Positions 34,511 through 43,800 of a stretch of 64,000 nt of DNA are shown piece after piece. The position numbers were made by a program, and so were the translations under genes. Under the pieces are notes generated by a model, which was not told the DNA's origin, searched no databases, and worked only from the letters and a program-made list of their open reading frames with translations. Each line of letters starts with the position of its first letter. Within the stretch, counting starts at the first letter, position 1. Origin of the DNA: GCA-016699895 sp964633435 (GTDB lineage: Bacteria > Patescibacteriota > Saccharimonadia > Saccharimonadales > Saccharimonadaceae); contig CAZWHA010000002.1 of NCBI GenBank assembly GCA_964633435.1, positions 1 through 64,000 of the forward strand, in the 5' to 3' direction.

Positions 34511-34783
34511 TTAGGCAACGGCTTTCAGCGCGGCATCGATTTTGGCACGGTCGAAACCGAGCACGATAGTGCCGGCGATATCAATAACTGGTACACCTCG
34601 GAAATTGCCGCCGATTTTATCCATCAATTCTTTGTGGGCTTCGGGGTCTTCCTCGATATTTTTCTCGTCTACGGCGACTTCTTTGCCGGCGAGGTATTGT
34701 TTAGCCATTTTGCAGTAAGCACACCAGTTAGTGCTGTAGACAATGACTTTTTTGTCGTCACTTGGATTAGTATTGTCGCTCAT
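34511..34783 (-). CDS. Glutaredoxin-like thiol-disulfide oxidoreductase
   Basis: A 90-residue thioredoxin-fold protein with the redox motif CAYC (about 22-25) in VIVYSTNWCAYCKMAKQYL, the cis-Pro motif RGVPVIDIAG and a C-terminal GFDRAKIDAAL. The gene has a Shine-Dalgarno (GGGAGGA) and a TATAAT about 40 bases upstream. Followed by the corrinoid adenosyltransferase gene; together they could serve a ribonucleotide reductase encoded elsewhere, since class II enzymes need both B12 and a redoxin. Confidence 0.93.
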   Translation of the reverse strand: MSDNTNPSDDKKVIVYSTNWCAYCKMAKQYLAGKEVAVDEKNIEEDPEAHKELMDKIGGNFRGVPVIDIAGTIVLGFDRAKIDAALKAVA

Positions 34784-34942
34784 GTTGATTTGTCCTCCCT
34801 ATTAATTGAATTAGTGTTACTCTATTATAGCGCACCGGAAACGCTTGTGTCAATAGGTTTAGCGTTGCAGTTTTTACTACGAACGCTAGATATGGTGTTT
34901 TGTTGGTCTAGGGTCATGGTTGCGTAGCCCACAGCTTGGCTA

Positions 34943-34971
34943 TTGAACTGTTGAGCTAAAACTGTTACTAT
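34943..34971 (+). promoter_or_regulatory. Promoter of the ATP synthase operon
   Basis: TTGAAC (34943-34948), 17-nt spacer, TACTAT (34966-34971), nine bases before ATG 34981. The operon's first message appears leaderless or nearly so. The rest of the 34784-34980 gap holds only the divergent glutaredoxin promoter. Confidence 0.65.
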
Positions 34972-34980
34972 ATATAGGTA

Positions 34981-35262
34981 ATGAGCGAGAAACCCCTACC
35001 TACAGAGTCTGTTCGTCGTGCTACGGAACGATCCATCCGAGACGATTTATTGCATGCCGCAATTGGGGTGACTTGCCGGATGGCCATACCAGTCTTTAGT
35101 CTATTTTTGATCGGGCTGTTAATCGATGCTTATCTGGCACAAATGGCATTTTATGCGATCATTGGCGCCGTGGTCGGATTTGTGGTAGCTGGTTGGCTAA
35201 TCTATCGCTTGGTCAAGGGCTATCAAAAACCCAAGACTCCTGAAACCAAGGAGACCCGCTAG
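34981..35262 (+). CDS. AtpI/AtpZ-like membrane protein
   Basis: A 93-residue protein with two membrane segments (about 33-50 and 54-75, FYAIIGAVVGFVVAGWLIY). Size, topology and position as first gene of the atp cluster match the AtpI/AtpZ accessory family, which helps c-ring assembly or divalent cation supply. The stop codon abuts the atpB start (TAGATG). Confidence 0.78.
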   Translation: MSEKPLPTESVRRATERSIRDDLLHAAIGVTCRMAIPVFSLFLIGLLIDAYLAQMAFYAIIGAVVGFVVAGWLIYRLVKGYQKPKTPETKETR

Positions 35263-36069
35263 ATGCACGGCGTCTCGATCAAGGCCGAACCGCTGTTTCA
35301 GATTGCTGGCATTATGGTAACAAATTCGATGCTGCTGGGTGCACTTGGAGCGCTGATAGTGATTAGTTGGCTGGGTTTTACTGCCTATGTCGTGAAAAAA
35401 GACCGGAGTGGTGCTGCGAAAAAAGGTTTCTTTACCCGACTGGCACTATGGTGTTTCGAGGGACTTTATAAAACCGTTCATGATGTCATTCCCAATAAAA
35501 AGGTAGCGCGGCAAGTGGTACCGTTTGCAATCACGATCTTTTTCATTGTGGCGATCCAATATTACACTGGTATTTTGCCGTTTGTGGGCGAAGCGGTGGT
35601 TTGGGGCGAGCACGCTATGTTCCGTTCGCAAGCGGCCGATCTGAATTTTACGGTGGCGCTGGCGATTATCACGATTGTCGCGGTCCAGGTGTGGGCAATT
35701 CGGGTTCTCGGTGCCAAAGGCAATTTTGGGCGCTATCTGGTTAATCCGCTGCGTGACCCGATCGGTGCGTTCAGCGGCTTGCTCGAGATCATTGCGGAGT
35801 TTTCGCGGCTCATCGCCCTGGCGATGCGTCTGTTCGGCAACGTGTTTGCTGGTGAAGTACTACTCATCGTAGTAGCCTACCTGGGGCAATATGCCAGTCC
35901 AGCGCTCTTGCCCTTCTTTTACATCTTTGAATTGTTTATTGGCGGCATCCAGGCATATGTCTTTTTCATGCTGGCCACAGTATTTGTAGGCCTCGCGGTC
36001 GAGCACGGCGGCCACTCGGAACCTGATCACTCAACTGAAGTTAAGCGGATGAGTGAGATGACAACGTAA
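35263..36069 (+). CDS. atpB: ATP synthase F0 subunit a
   Basis: Stator part of the proton channel. The 268-residue protein has five to six membrane helices and the key MRLFGNVFAGE motif with the essential Arg near 190, and GGIQAYVFFMLATVFV near 230-245, where the Gln next to the channel is conserved. The first helix region is followed by a ~30-residue cytosolic loop. Starts immediately after the AtpI-like stop. Confidence 0.96.
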   Translation: MHGVSIKAEPLFQIAGIMVTNSMLLGALGALIVISWLGFTAYVVKKDRSGAAKKGFFTRLALWCFEGLYKTVHDVIPNKKVARQVVPFAITIFFIVAIQYYTGILPFVGEAVVWGEHAMFRSQAADLNFTVALAIITIVAVQVWAIRVLGAKGNFGRYLVNPLRDPIGAFSGLLEIIAEFSRLIALAMRLFGNVFAGEVLLIVVAYLGQYASPALLPFFYIFELFIGGIQAYVFFMLATVFVGLAVEHGGHSEPDHSTEVKRMSEMTT

Positions 36070-36089
36070 GTAAAAATAAGGAGTAATCT

Positions 36090-36302
36090 ATGGAAAGTTT
36101 AGCGTTTAGTTTGGCCTATGCCATCCCAGCTCTCGGTGCAGCAATCGGTGTGGGTTTGATTGGTGCTGCTGGTTTGAACGCAGCAGGTCGCAATCCGGAA
36201 AAAATCGGTGATATTCGTACTTTGATGGTGCTCGCGATTTCGTTTACCGACGCTCTGGCTATCATCGGTATTATCGTGGCAATCCTCAGTAAAGTGATGT
36301 AA
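36090..36302 (+). CDS. atpE: ATP synthase F0 subunit c
   Basis: Rotor ring subunit of 70 residues, two helices joined by the GRNPEKIG polar loop. The ion-binding carboxylate is an Asp in ISFTDALAIIG (about residue 53). The next residue is Ala rather than Ser/Thr, and helix 1 lacks the Gln of sodium-type rings, pointing to proton coupling. Shine-Dalgarno AAGGAGTAA before the ATG. Confidence 0.97.
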   Translation: MESLAFSLAYAIPALGAAIGVGLIGAAGLNAAGRNPEKIGDIRTLMVLAISFTDALAIIGIIVAILSKVM

Positions 36303-36310
36303 GGTTTCTA

Positions 36311-36856
36311 ATGCAAGAGATTTTCACCCTGTTCGCTAGTGCTATCGAGGCCGCATCCGGTGGAATTTTCGAGTCGATCGGTATTGACTGGAAAATCCTG
36401 ATTTTGCAGGCCGTGGCTTTTGGGCTGCTGGTGTTTATCCTGGCAAAATGGATTTACCCGCCAATCTTGGCCATGCTGGATCGCCGCGACAAATTGATTG
36501 AGGATTCAGTCAAAGCTGCGAAAGAAGCCACCAAAAAGTCGGAAAAAGCAGCCGAAGAGATCGCTGGTCAGCTAAAAGCGGCCCGTGACGAGGCCAATGA
36601 GATCGTCGACGCTGCCCGCGAACAGTCGACACAAATGCTGCTCGATAGCGAAAAAGATGCCGAACGGCGGGCTGAAGCGCTAGTGTCGGCCGCGAAATCT
36701 CAGTTGGAACGCGATGTCGAGACGGCTCGCACTATGTTGCGGGATGAGACCGCTTCTCTAGTAGCCCTCGCGACCGAAAAGGTTGTGAATCAGAAAGTCG
36801 ACGGCCAGGCCGATGAAAAACTGATTTCAGCAGCGATTAAGGAGAACAGGAAATGA
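36311..36856 (+). CDS. atpF: ATP synthase F0 subunit b
   Basis: Peripheral stalk subunit, 181 residues: one membrane segment near 27-48 (KILILQAVAFGLLVFILAKW), then a long Ala/Glu/Lys-rich coiled coil (65-160). Some 10-20 residues longer at the N-terminus than most b subunits. The stop overlaps the start of a small membrane-protein gene by four bases (ATGA). Confidence 0.95.
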   Translation: MQEIFTLFASAIEAASGGIFESIGIDWKILILQAVAFGLLVFILAKWIYPPILAMLDRRDKLIEDSVKAAKEATKKSEKAAEEIAGQLKAARDEANEIVDAAREQSTQMLLDSEKDAERRAEALVSAAKSQLERDVETARTMLRDETASLVALATEKVVNQKVDGQADEKLISAAIKENRK

Positions 36857-37113
36857 ACAAGAGCCCTCGCAAGAAAGCGCTACGGCGAGTTACTATTATA
36901 GTCGGTATTGTGGTTTGGCTGGCGTTTCTGGTCTGGGTTGATATGGTGGTTAATTTCCATCTATGTCTTGGTAGTAAGTGCCCGCAATATGAGTATGTGC
37001 CAGTTTTCTTTGGGGGCCTTGCCATTTCCTTTGTCATTGTCCTGTTTGCATGGATGCGCTCTAGGGTGAGACAGAGTGGCGCAAGACAGAAAGGTAGTCG
37101 CAGGGATGCATAA
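36853..37113 (+). CDS. Small two-helix membrane protein inserted in the atp operon
   Basis: An 86-residue protein with two membrane segments (about 14-32, VTIIVGIVVWLAFLVWVDMV, and 49-67, VFFGGLAISFVIVLFAWM), a Cys pair (CLGSKC) in the loop between them, and basic termini. I know no family. Shine-Dalgarno AAGGAG and ATGA overlap with atpF, and its end overlaps the chosen atpH start by 8 bp, so it is translated as a full operon member. Not part of any standard ATP synthase. Confidence 0.8.
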   Translation: MNKSPRKKALRRVTIIVGIVVWLAFLVWVDMVVNFHLCLGSKCPQYEYVPVFFGGLAISFVIVLFAWMRSRVRQSGARQKGSRRDA

Positions 37114-37495
37114 GTCGTCGCGTCGCCAAATTGCCAAATTTGTGGCAGCCCAACTCGTAGCGGGCGAACCAGTTGGTCGGATCGCCAAAGTCTTGGCGGC
37201 CTATCTGTCGTCGAACCGTCAAACTCGTTACCGCGAGCTGATTATCCGTGATATCGAGACCGAATTGATGAATAATTACGGGCATCTCAGTGCCGATATA
37301 GTCAGCGCGCGAGCCCTGACGACCGAGGTGAGGGATATTTTGACTAACATGCTACGAGCCGAGACTGGCGCGAAAACCGTTGAACTGAGAGAGCGGGTTG
37401 ACAGTGATCTCCTCGGTGGTGTCGTCGTGCGAACCCCAGAGGCCGAAATGGACGCGAGTTTGAGGAAAAAGCTAACCCGCCTGAAAGCGATTTGA
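37106..37495 (+). CDS. atpH: ATP synthase F1 subunit delta (short form)
   Basis: Links the F1 head to the b stalk. The C-terminal part is recognisable (VDSDLLGGVVVRTPEAEMDASLRKKL), but the protein is only 129 residues, against about 175 in most bacteria; the N-terminal helical bundle is shortened. ATG 37106 is preferred over an upstream GTG (37076) because AGAAAGG sits about 12 bases before it and the longer start would overlap the upstream gene by 38 bp. Confidence 0.85.
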   Translation: MHKSSRRQIAKFVAAQLVAGEPVGRIAKVLAAYLSSNRQTRYRELIIRDIETELMNNYGHLSADIVSARALTTEVRDILTNMLRAETGAKTVELRERVDSDLLGGVVVRTPEAEMDASLRKKLTRLKAI

Positions 37496-37505
37496 AAGGA
37501 GTAAC

Positions 37506-39031
<1,526 letters not shown>

Positions 39032-39032
<1 letters not shown>

Positions 39033-39520
39033 TGAAGACACTGTTCGTTTGTTATGCAAATATTGGTCGGTCACAAACTGCGATGGCCTTGTATAACTAT
39101 TGGACAAAAACTGCCACAGCGGATAGTGCGGGTACGGGAGTTGACGAAGTGGCTCCAGATTGTAAGACGCTAGGGGAATTTGAGCCAAAGGGCCACCGCC
39201 GACCTAGCACTCTCACTGCCCTATCGGAAAAGCTTGCTATAGACGCTAATGATTTTACTCGCAAGCAGCTAACTCCTGAAATGTTGTCGCAGTATGATCT
39301 GGTAGTTAATATTGCTGATCGTAATCAAACACCTGATTGGCTGCGAGGCGATAATGTTATATGGTGGAAAGTCTTAGATTTAGGACCCGAGTTTACGCGA
39401 GAACGACTGTGGCAGAACTATGATATCCTTGCCGACAAGGTGAAAAAGCTAATTGATCTCGAAAAAACAAGCAATAATTTCCACGAGCTTGATGATAATA
39501 TCGACGAGGAGCAGAACTAA
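39032..39520 (+). CDS. Low-molecular-weight tyrosine phosphatase/arsenate reductase-like protein in the atp operon
   Basis: A 162-residue protein with the CX5R loop at the N-terminus (FVCYANIGRSQ, Cys7 to Arg13), the hallmark of the LMW-PTP/ArsC fold; the region DSAGTGVDEV matches the family's second block. The general acid Asp-Pro motif is not obvious. Starts at GTG overlapping the atpA stop by one base and ends one base before atpG's ATG (TAATG), so it is tightly coupled inside the operon. Why a phosphatase lies between atpA and atpG is unknown. Confidence 0.82.
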
Positions 39521-40401
39521 TGGCCTCAGTACAACAACTAAAATCTCGTATCCGCTCGGTTAATTCGACCAAGCAGATTACGAAAGCGATGCAGCTGGTT
39601 GCGGCCAGTAAAATGCGTCGTTCGACCACGGCGGTCAAAGAAACAACCGACTATGCCACGGCAGCACGTGAACTGCTAGCCGATTTAGCTCATGATCGCG
39701 AAGCGGTGACGTCCCACCCGATGTTTCAGAATCGCCCAATCAAGCGTCGCCTCTTGATTGCTATTAGCAGCGACACAGGTCTAGCCGGCGCCTACAATGC
39801 TAATGTTTTGAAAGGTTTGGTCACTGAGCTAAAATCTGACAACAAACATCATATACACACCGACACGCTAACGCTGGGACGCAAAGTATCACAGTTTGCT
39901 TCGCGTCTCAAGGAAGTCAAAGTAATCGGCTCATACGAAAAACTACCAGATCAACCAACCGGACTCGAGATCAAGGCGATCCTCAATGAGGCCATAGATC
40001 GGTTTGTCGGCCTAGAATGCGATGCGGTCGATCTGATCTTTACGCGCTTTCATAGCCCGATAAATCAACAGGTCGTTGTCGAACGATTACTGCCAGCAGG
40101 GTTAGCTAGCCAGAGCGACTACGAACAAGTTTCGAGCGAGATTCGCGAGAGTCGTTTTGAGCCGTCGCGCGACGAAGTACTCGATGCCGTGACCGAACGC
40201 TTGATTGAAACCCAAATTGTTCAGGCGCTGCTCGACTCGCGCGCGTCAGAACACTCGATGCGCATGATGGCGATGAAGAATGCGACCGATAACGCATCTT
40301 CCCTGTCGAGCGACTTGACACTAGCGATGAACAAGGAACGCCAGGCCGCGATCACGCAGGAATTAGCGGAAATTAGTGCTGGTGCAGAGGCGGTATCATG
40401 A
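39520..40401 (+). CDS. atpG: ATP synthase F1 subunit gamma
   Basis: Central stalk subunit, 293 residues. The N-terminal helix MASVQQLKSRIRSVNSTKQI and TKAMQLVAASKMRR, and the C-terminal helix RMMAMKNATDNASSL, are the conserved coiled-coil segments that fill the alpha3beta3 core; SSDTGLAGAYN is the central Rossmann-like part. Coupled to genes on both sides (TAATG upstream, ATGA downstream). Confidence 0.96.
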   Translation: MASVQQLKSRIRSVNSTKQITKAMQLVAASKMRRSTTAVKETTDYATAARELLADLAHDREAVTSHPMFQNRPIKRRLLIAISSDTGLAGAYNANVLKGLVTELKSDNKHHIHTDTLTLGRKVSQFASRLKEVKVIGSYEKLPDQPTGLEIKAILNEAIDRFVGLECDAVDLIFTRFHSPINQQVVVERLLPAGLASQSDYEQVSSEIRESRFEPSRDEVLDAVTERLIETQIVQALLDSRASEHSMRMMAMKNATDNASSLSSDLTLAMNKERQAAITQELAEISAGAEAVS

Positions 40402-40856
40402 CGAAGCTGAAAATGGACACGTTGCAATTAGCGGGAATTGGGCTAACGACTGCTTTGCTTGGTGCGGGTGTACTGTATTGGGTAGACTCTGTACCACATG
40501 ATTTCTATGACACGCTCTTTATGTTCTTGCCGGCTATTACTAGCGCCACTATATTTCTGACGCTATGGTATGTCAGAAAACATTTGCCAAAAAAAGTTAA
40601 GAAAATAGCAATTATGTATACTGTTACTGTGGCTGTAGCGTTGACACTAACTGCTATATTGGCGTATTTTGACTCACGAGACTGCAGGCCGTACATTATC
40701 CTTGGTTGTCTGACCTATGGCCAGACTTTGTTGCTACTGTCGCTTTTTGCCGTACCTTTTCTAGCGATAGTAGTTGCGTTGCAGTCTGTATCGATAGTTA
40801 TAGGCATTAAAGTCGGAAAGTATTATAAACGGAATAGTGATAAGGAGGAGAAATAA
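40398..40856 (+). CDS. Four-helix membrane protein inserted in the atp operon
   Basis: A 152-residue protein with about four membrane segments (10-28, 38-57, 70-88, 107-135), a Cys pair near residue 95 (DCRPYIILGC) and a charged tail KYYKRNSDKEEK. No family recognised. Overlaps atpG (ATGA) and atpD (TAATG). It is more AT-rich than its neighbours, which suggests later insertion. The third non-ATPase gene of the cluster. Confidence 0.78.
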   Translation: MTKLKMDTLQLAGIGLTTALLGAGVLYWVDSVPHDFYDTLFMFLPAITSATIFLTLWYVRKHLPKKVKKIAIMYTVTVAVALTLTAILAYFDSRDCRPYIILGCLTYGQTLLLLSLFAVPFLAIVVALQSVSIVIGIKVGKYYKRNSDKEEK

Positions 40857-42244
40857 TGAGTAAAAACACAGGTGAAATTATCCAGATTGTTGGTGTGGTG
40901 GTTGATGCAGAATTTGCAAAAGATGCCCTACCTGCAATCTACGATGCATTGACTGTTGAAAACGATGGTCAAACTATTACGCTCGAGGTAGCGCAGCATT
41001 TGAGCGAAACGACGGTGCGCGCTATTGCTCTATCGAGTGCTGATGGCCTGACTCGTGGTGCCAAAGTTGTCTCGACCGGTGCGCCAATTTCGGTGCCAGT
41101 TGGCGAAGCCACTATGGGCCGCATGTTCAATGTGGTTGGTGAGCCAATTGATGGCGGCGCGGCGCTAAAAGATGTCGAACGTATGCCAATTCACCGCGAT
41201 CCACCACCACTGGTCGATCAATCGAATAAAACCGAAATCCTCGAGACGGGTATCAAGGTCATTGACCTGATTGCGCCGATTGCCAAAGGCGGCAAAGTCG
41301 GCTTGTTCGGCGGCGCTGGTGTTGGTAAAACCGTCCTGATCCAGGAGCTAATTAACAACATCGCTAAATTCCATAGCGGTAACTCGGTGTTTGCTGGGGT
41401 TGGCGAGCGTACTCGTGAAGGCAACGACCTTTATCATGAAATGAAAGATTCTGGCGTTCTCGACAAGACTTCATTAGTGTTTGGCCAGATGAACGAGCCA
41501 CCTGGGGCGCGCCTCCGTGTGGCGCTCACTGGTCTCGCTATGGCCGAGAAATTCCGTGACGAGGGCAAGGATGTGCTGTTGTTTATCGACAATATTTTCC
41601 GCTTTACACAGGCTGGATCCGAAGTTTCTGCCCTGCTCGGCCGTATGCCGAGCGCGGTGGGTTACCAGCCAAACTTGCAGCAAGAAATGGGTGCGCTGCA
41701 AGAGCGTATTACCTCGACCCGCGAAGGCTCAGTGACCTCTGTCCAGGCAGTCTATGTTCCGGCTGACGACTTGACCGACCCAGCGCCGGCGGCGACCTTT
41801 TCTCACCTTGACTCGACTATTGTGTTGAACCGCGCACTGACTGAAATTGGTATTTATCCGGCAGTTGATCCGCTCGATTCGAGCTCGACTATTCTGGATC
41901 CAGAAATTGTCGGCGAGAAGCATTACAAAGTGGCTCGCGAGGCGCAGCGTGTGTTACAGGAATACAAAGACCTCCAGGATATCATTGCCATTCTCGGTAT
42001 GGAGGAGCTATCTGATGAGCAGAAACAAACCGTGGCGCGCGCTCGCCGTTTGCAGCGTTATTTCAGCCAGCCGATGCACGTGGCCGAGATCTTTACCGGT
42101 CAGCCAGGTGCCTATGTGAAACTCACTGATACGGTTGATGATGTCGCCGCGATTCTCGATGGCAAACTCGACAACAAACCAGAAGATTGGTTCTACATGG
42201 CCGGTGCACTAAAGGACAAGAAAGACAAATCGGAGAAGAAATAA
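40856..42244 (+). CDS. atpD: ATP synthase F1 subunit beta
   Basis: Catalytic subunit, 462 residues, full length. P-loop GGAGVGKTVLI near 149-159, catalytic Glu in GERTREGNDLYHEM, Walker B LLFIDNIFRFTQAG, and the QEMGALQERITST region of the beta barrel. Start and stop are embedded in overlaps with the neighbours (TAATG on both sides). Confidence 0.98.
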   Translation: MSKNTGEIIQIVGVVVDAEFAKDALPAIYDALTVENDGQTITLEVAQHLSETTVRAIALSSADGLTRGAKVVSTGAPISVPVGEATMGRMFNVVGEPIDGGAALKDVERMPIHRDPPPLVDQSNKTEILETGIKVIDLIAPIAKGGKVGLFGGAGVGKTVLIQELINNIAKFHSGNSVFAGVGERTREGNDLYHEMKDSGVLDKTSLVFGQMNEPPGARLRVALTGLAMAEKFRDEGKDVLLFIDNIFRFTQAGSEVSALLGRMPSAVGYQPNLQQEMGALQERITSTREGSVTSVQAVYVPADDLTDPAPAATFSHLDSTIVLNRALTEIGIYPAVDPLDSSSTILDPEIVGEKHYKVAREAQRVLQEYKDLQDIIAILGMEELSDEQKQTVARARRLQRYFSQPMHVAEIFTGQPGAYVKLTDTVDDVAAILDGKLDNKPEDWFYMAGALKDKKDKSEKK

Positions 42245-42696
42245 TGGCTACTCAGCCGATGTTGCAACTTCAACTGATTACCCTGCTCGGCCAGAAAATG
42301 GACGAAGCGGTGTACGAAGTGATTTTGCCAACGACCATTGGCGAAATCTCGGTGTTCCCTGGCCACGAGCCGCTGGTCAGTTTGGCAAAGCCGGGCGTAA
42401 TCGCTGTGCGACGCCAGAAAGCTGACCCCGATACCGCGCTAGAGTATTTTGCAACAAGTGGTGGTATAATTGAGGTCGATCCCGGTCGAGTACGAGTGTT
42501 AGTCGACGAAGCCGATCACGGTGACGACATTATCGAGGCTGAGAGCCAGAAAGCTCTGGAGCGAGCGCTCAATATGCGTGATAATGCTGCTGACCAGGTC
42601 GAGCTCGAAAAAGCTAGCCAACTGATCGATCGCCATCAAACTCGCCTCAAAGTGGCTGGCCTGCGCCGTCATCAAGGCAAGACGAGATTTAAATAG
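42244..42696 (+). CDS. atpC: ATP synthase F1 subunit epsilon
   Basis: Rotor subunit that also inhibits ATP hydrolysis, 150 residues. N-terminal beta-sandwich (VYEVILPTTIGEISVFPGHEPLVSL with the usual GExSxxPGH pattern, GGIIEVDPGRVRVLVDEADHGDD) and a C-terminal helical hairpin (120-150). The frame is open upstream to 42187, but ATG 42244 overlapping the atpD stop (TAATG) gives the family N-terminus. Last conserved atp gene; the next gene starts 18 bp later. Confidence 0.95.
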   Translation: MATQPMLQLQLITLLGQKMDEAVYEVILPTTIGEISVFPGHEPLVSLAKPGVIAVRRQKADPDTALEYFATSGGIIEVDPGRVRVLVDEADHGDDIIEAESQKALERALNMRDNAADQVELEKASQLIDRHQTRLKVAGLRRHQGKTRFK

Positions 42697-42714
42697 GAGC
42701 TCAAGGTAAATAAA

Positions 42715-43800
42715 ATGACCGGAGAAAATCCGCATGTTAATAATGGTGAAAACGAAATGAGAGTATATACAGTAATGGAAATCGACCCGATGGGTTTTGG
42801 TAATGCTGCGGCCAAAATTAGCTATGACAAGAAACTGAAATCAGACAAAGATTTCGAGGCCCGAGCCGAAGTTGGAGCCGAGATTATCAAAAGTGGCGAA
42901 TGTATGTATGATATCACTGATCGTGACGATGGTTGTATTGATGGTCGGAAAGCCAACTTTCTCCTCTTTCCGCTCGGCATCGAAGGTCAAGATTATAACG
43001 AAGTCCCGATTACTAATCCAGCTGAACATCGCCGAGCCAAGGTGGCTGGCGGTGGTTACATTACGTCGACGATCATGAACATTGCTCTCGGCGGTAATCA
43101 TAATCAAACGATCGAAGACGTTATTGCGAAGACGGCCGAACATCTAACTGAACAAGGTATATATTGCGGTACTCACACTGGGCTACATATGAATGACGAA
43201 TGTACTGATTGCGGGGCTAATGATCGCATGGATGAGATAGTTCAGGCAATGGTGACCTACAAAGGTGAAATTCGTAAATTAGTTGACGGGACTCTATCGC
43301 TCGTTGCTGGGGGGGGGTCTGATTCGATAAGTGATCCCATTATTGATGCGGCCGATGAATCTGTAGCGTCGGTTGCCTCAAACGAAGGCTATTTTGTCGG
43401 CAGCAGCGGGATATCTAGATTCAAAAAGATTATGACCGAAATCATGGCCGCTCAGAAGCGATCTGGAATCAAGGATAAACCTGTTGCCGTCAGTAAACAT
43501 TTGAGTGGCGAGCATCAGGAGGCCTTTATCATCTTGAACATGGTAGAGGGCAAAACCTTTTCGCAGGTCGAGTTCAAAAAGGCAATGACGACGCGATTTC
43601 CGGACGATGATCCAGATAGTTTACCCCAAGCTTTTGCGGTTGACATTCCGCGTATCATTGAACTGGCTCGGGCAATGGCGCATGGTCGCGACGACGATGA
43701 AGCTTCTTTCCAGACGGCGCTCTATGCTGGGTTAGCCTATCAGTTTGCAACCGCAGCGGTTTTGACCGATGGCTCGCTCAGAACGTTTGTTGTTCAGTGA
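42715..43800 (+). CDS. Cadmium carbonic anhydrase (zeta/CDCA-repeat)-like protein
   Basis: A 361-residue protein that I align by eye with the CDCA repeat of diatom cadmium carbonic anhydrase. Matching blocks are GCIDGR (Cys74, Asp76, Arg78; CDCA has CVDGR, metal ligand plus the Asp-Arg dyad), AGGGYITSTIMNIA (PGGIYAIAHN), HTGLHMNDECTDCGAND with His154 and Cys163/166 (HGDHSSDMLGCGF), HLSGEHQEAFIILN (HHGSHTEKVVYIN) and a C-terminal ALYAGLAYQFATAAVL block. The residues form a plausible Cys-His-Cys site. It follows atpC by 18 bp with no terminator, so it is probably co-transcribed with the ATP synthase. Nine G at 43309-43317 lie in frame at codons 199-201. Activity is untested; the start may also be ATG 42757. 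Confidence 0.72.
   Translation: MTGENPHVNNGENEMRVYTVMEIDPMGFGNAAAKISYDKKLKSDKDFEARAEVGAEIIKSGECMYDITDRDDGCIDGRKANFLLFPLGIEGQDYNEVPITNPAEHRRAKVAGGGYITSTIMNIALGGNHNQTIEDVIAKTAEHLTEQGIYCGTHTGLHMNDECTDCGANDRMDEIVQAMVTYKGEIRKLVDGTLSLVAGGGSDSISDPIIDAADESVASVASNEGYFVGSSGISRFKKIMTEIMAAQKRSGIKDKPVAVSKHLSGEHQEAFIILNMVEGKTFSQVEFKKAMTTRFPDDDPDSLPQAFAVDIPRIIELARAMAHGRDDDEASFQTALYAGLAYQFATAAVLTDGSLRTFVVQ
43309..43317 (+). repeat. Homopolymer G9 in the CDCA-like gene
   Basis: Nine G encoding Gly-Gly-Gly at codons 199-201; frame open at this length. Confidence 0.95.

Noticed and set aside
42187..42243. Upstream extension of atpC
   Set aside because: It lies entirely inside atpD; ATG 42244 with the TAATG overlap gives the normal epsilon N-terminus.
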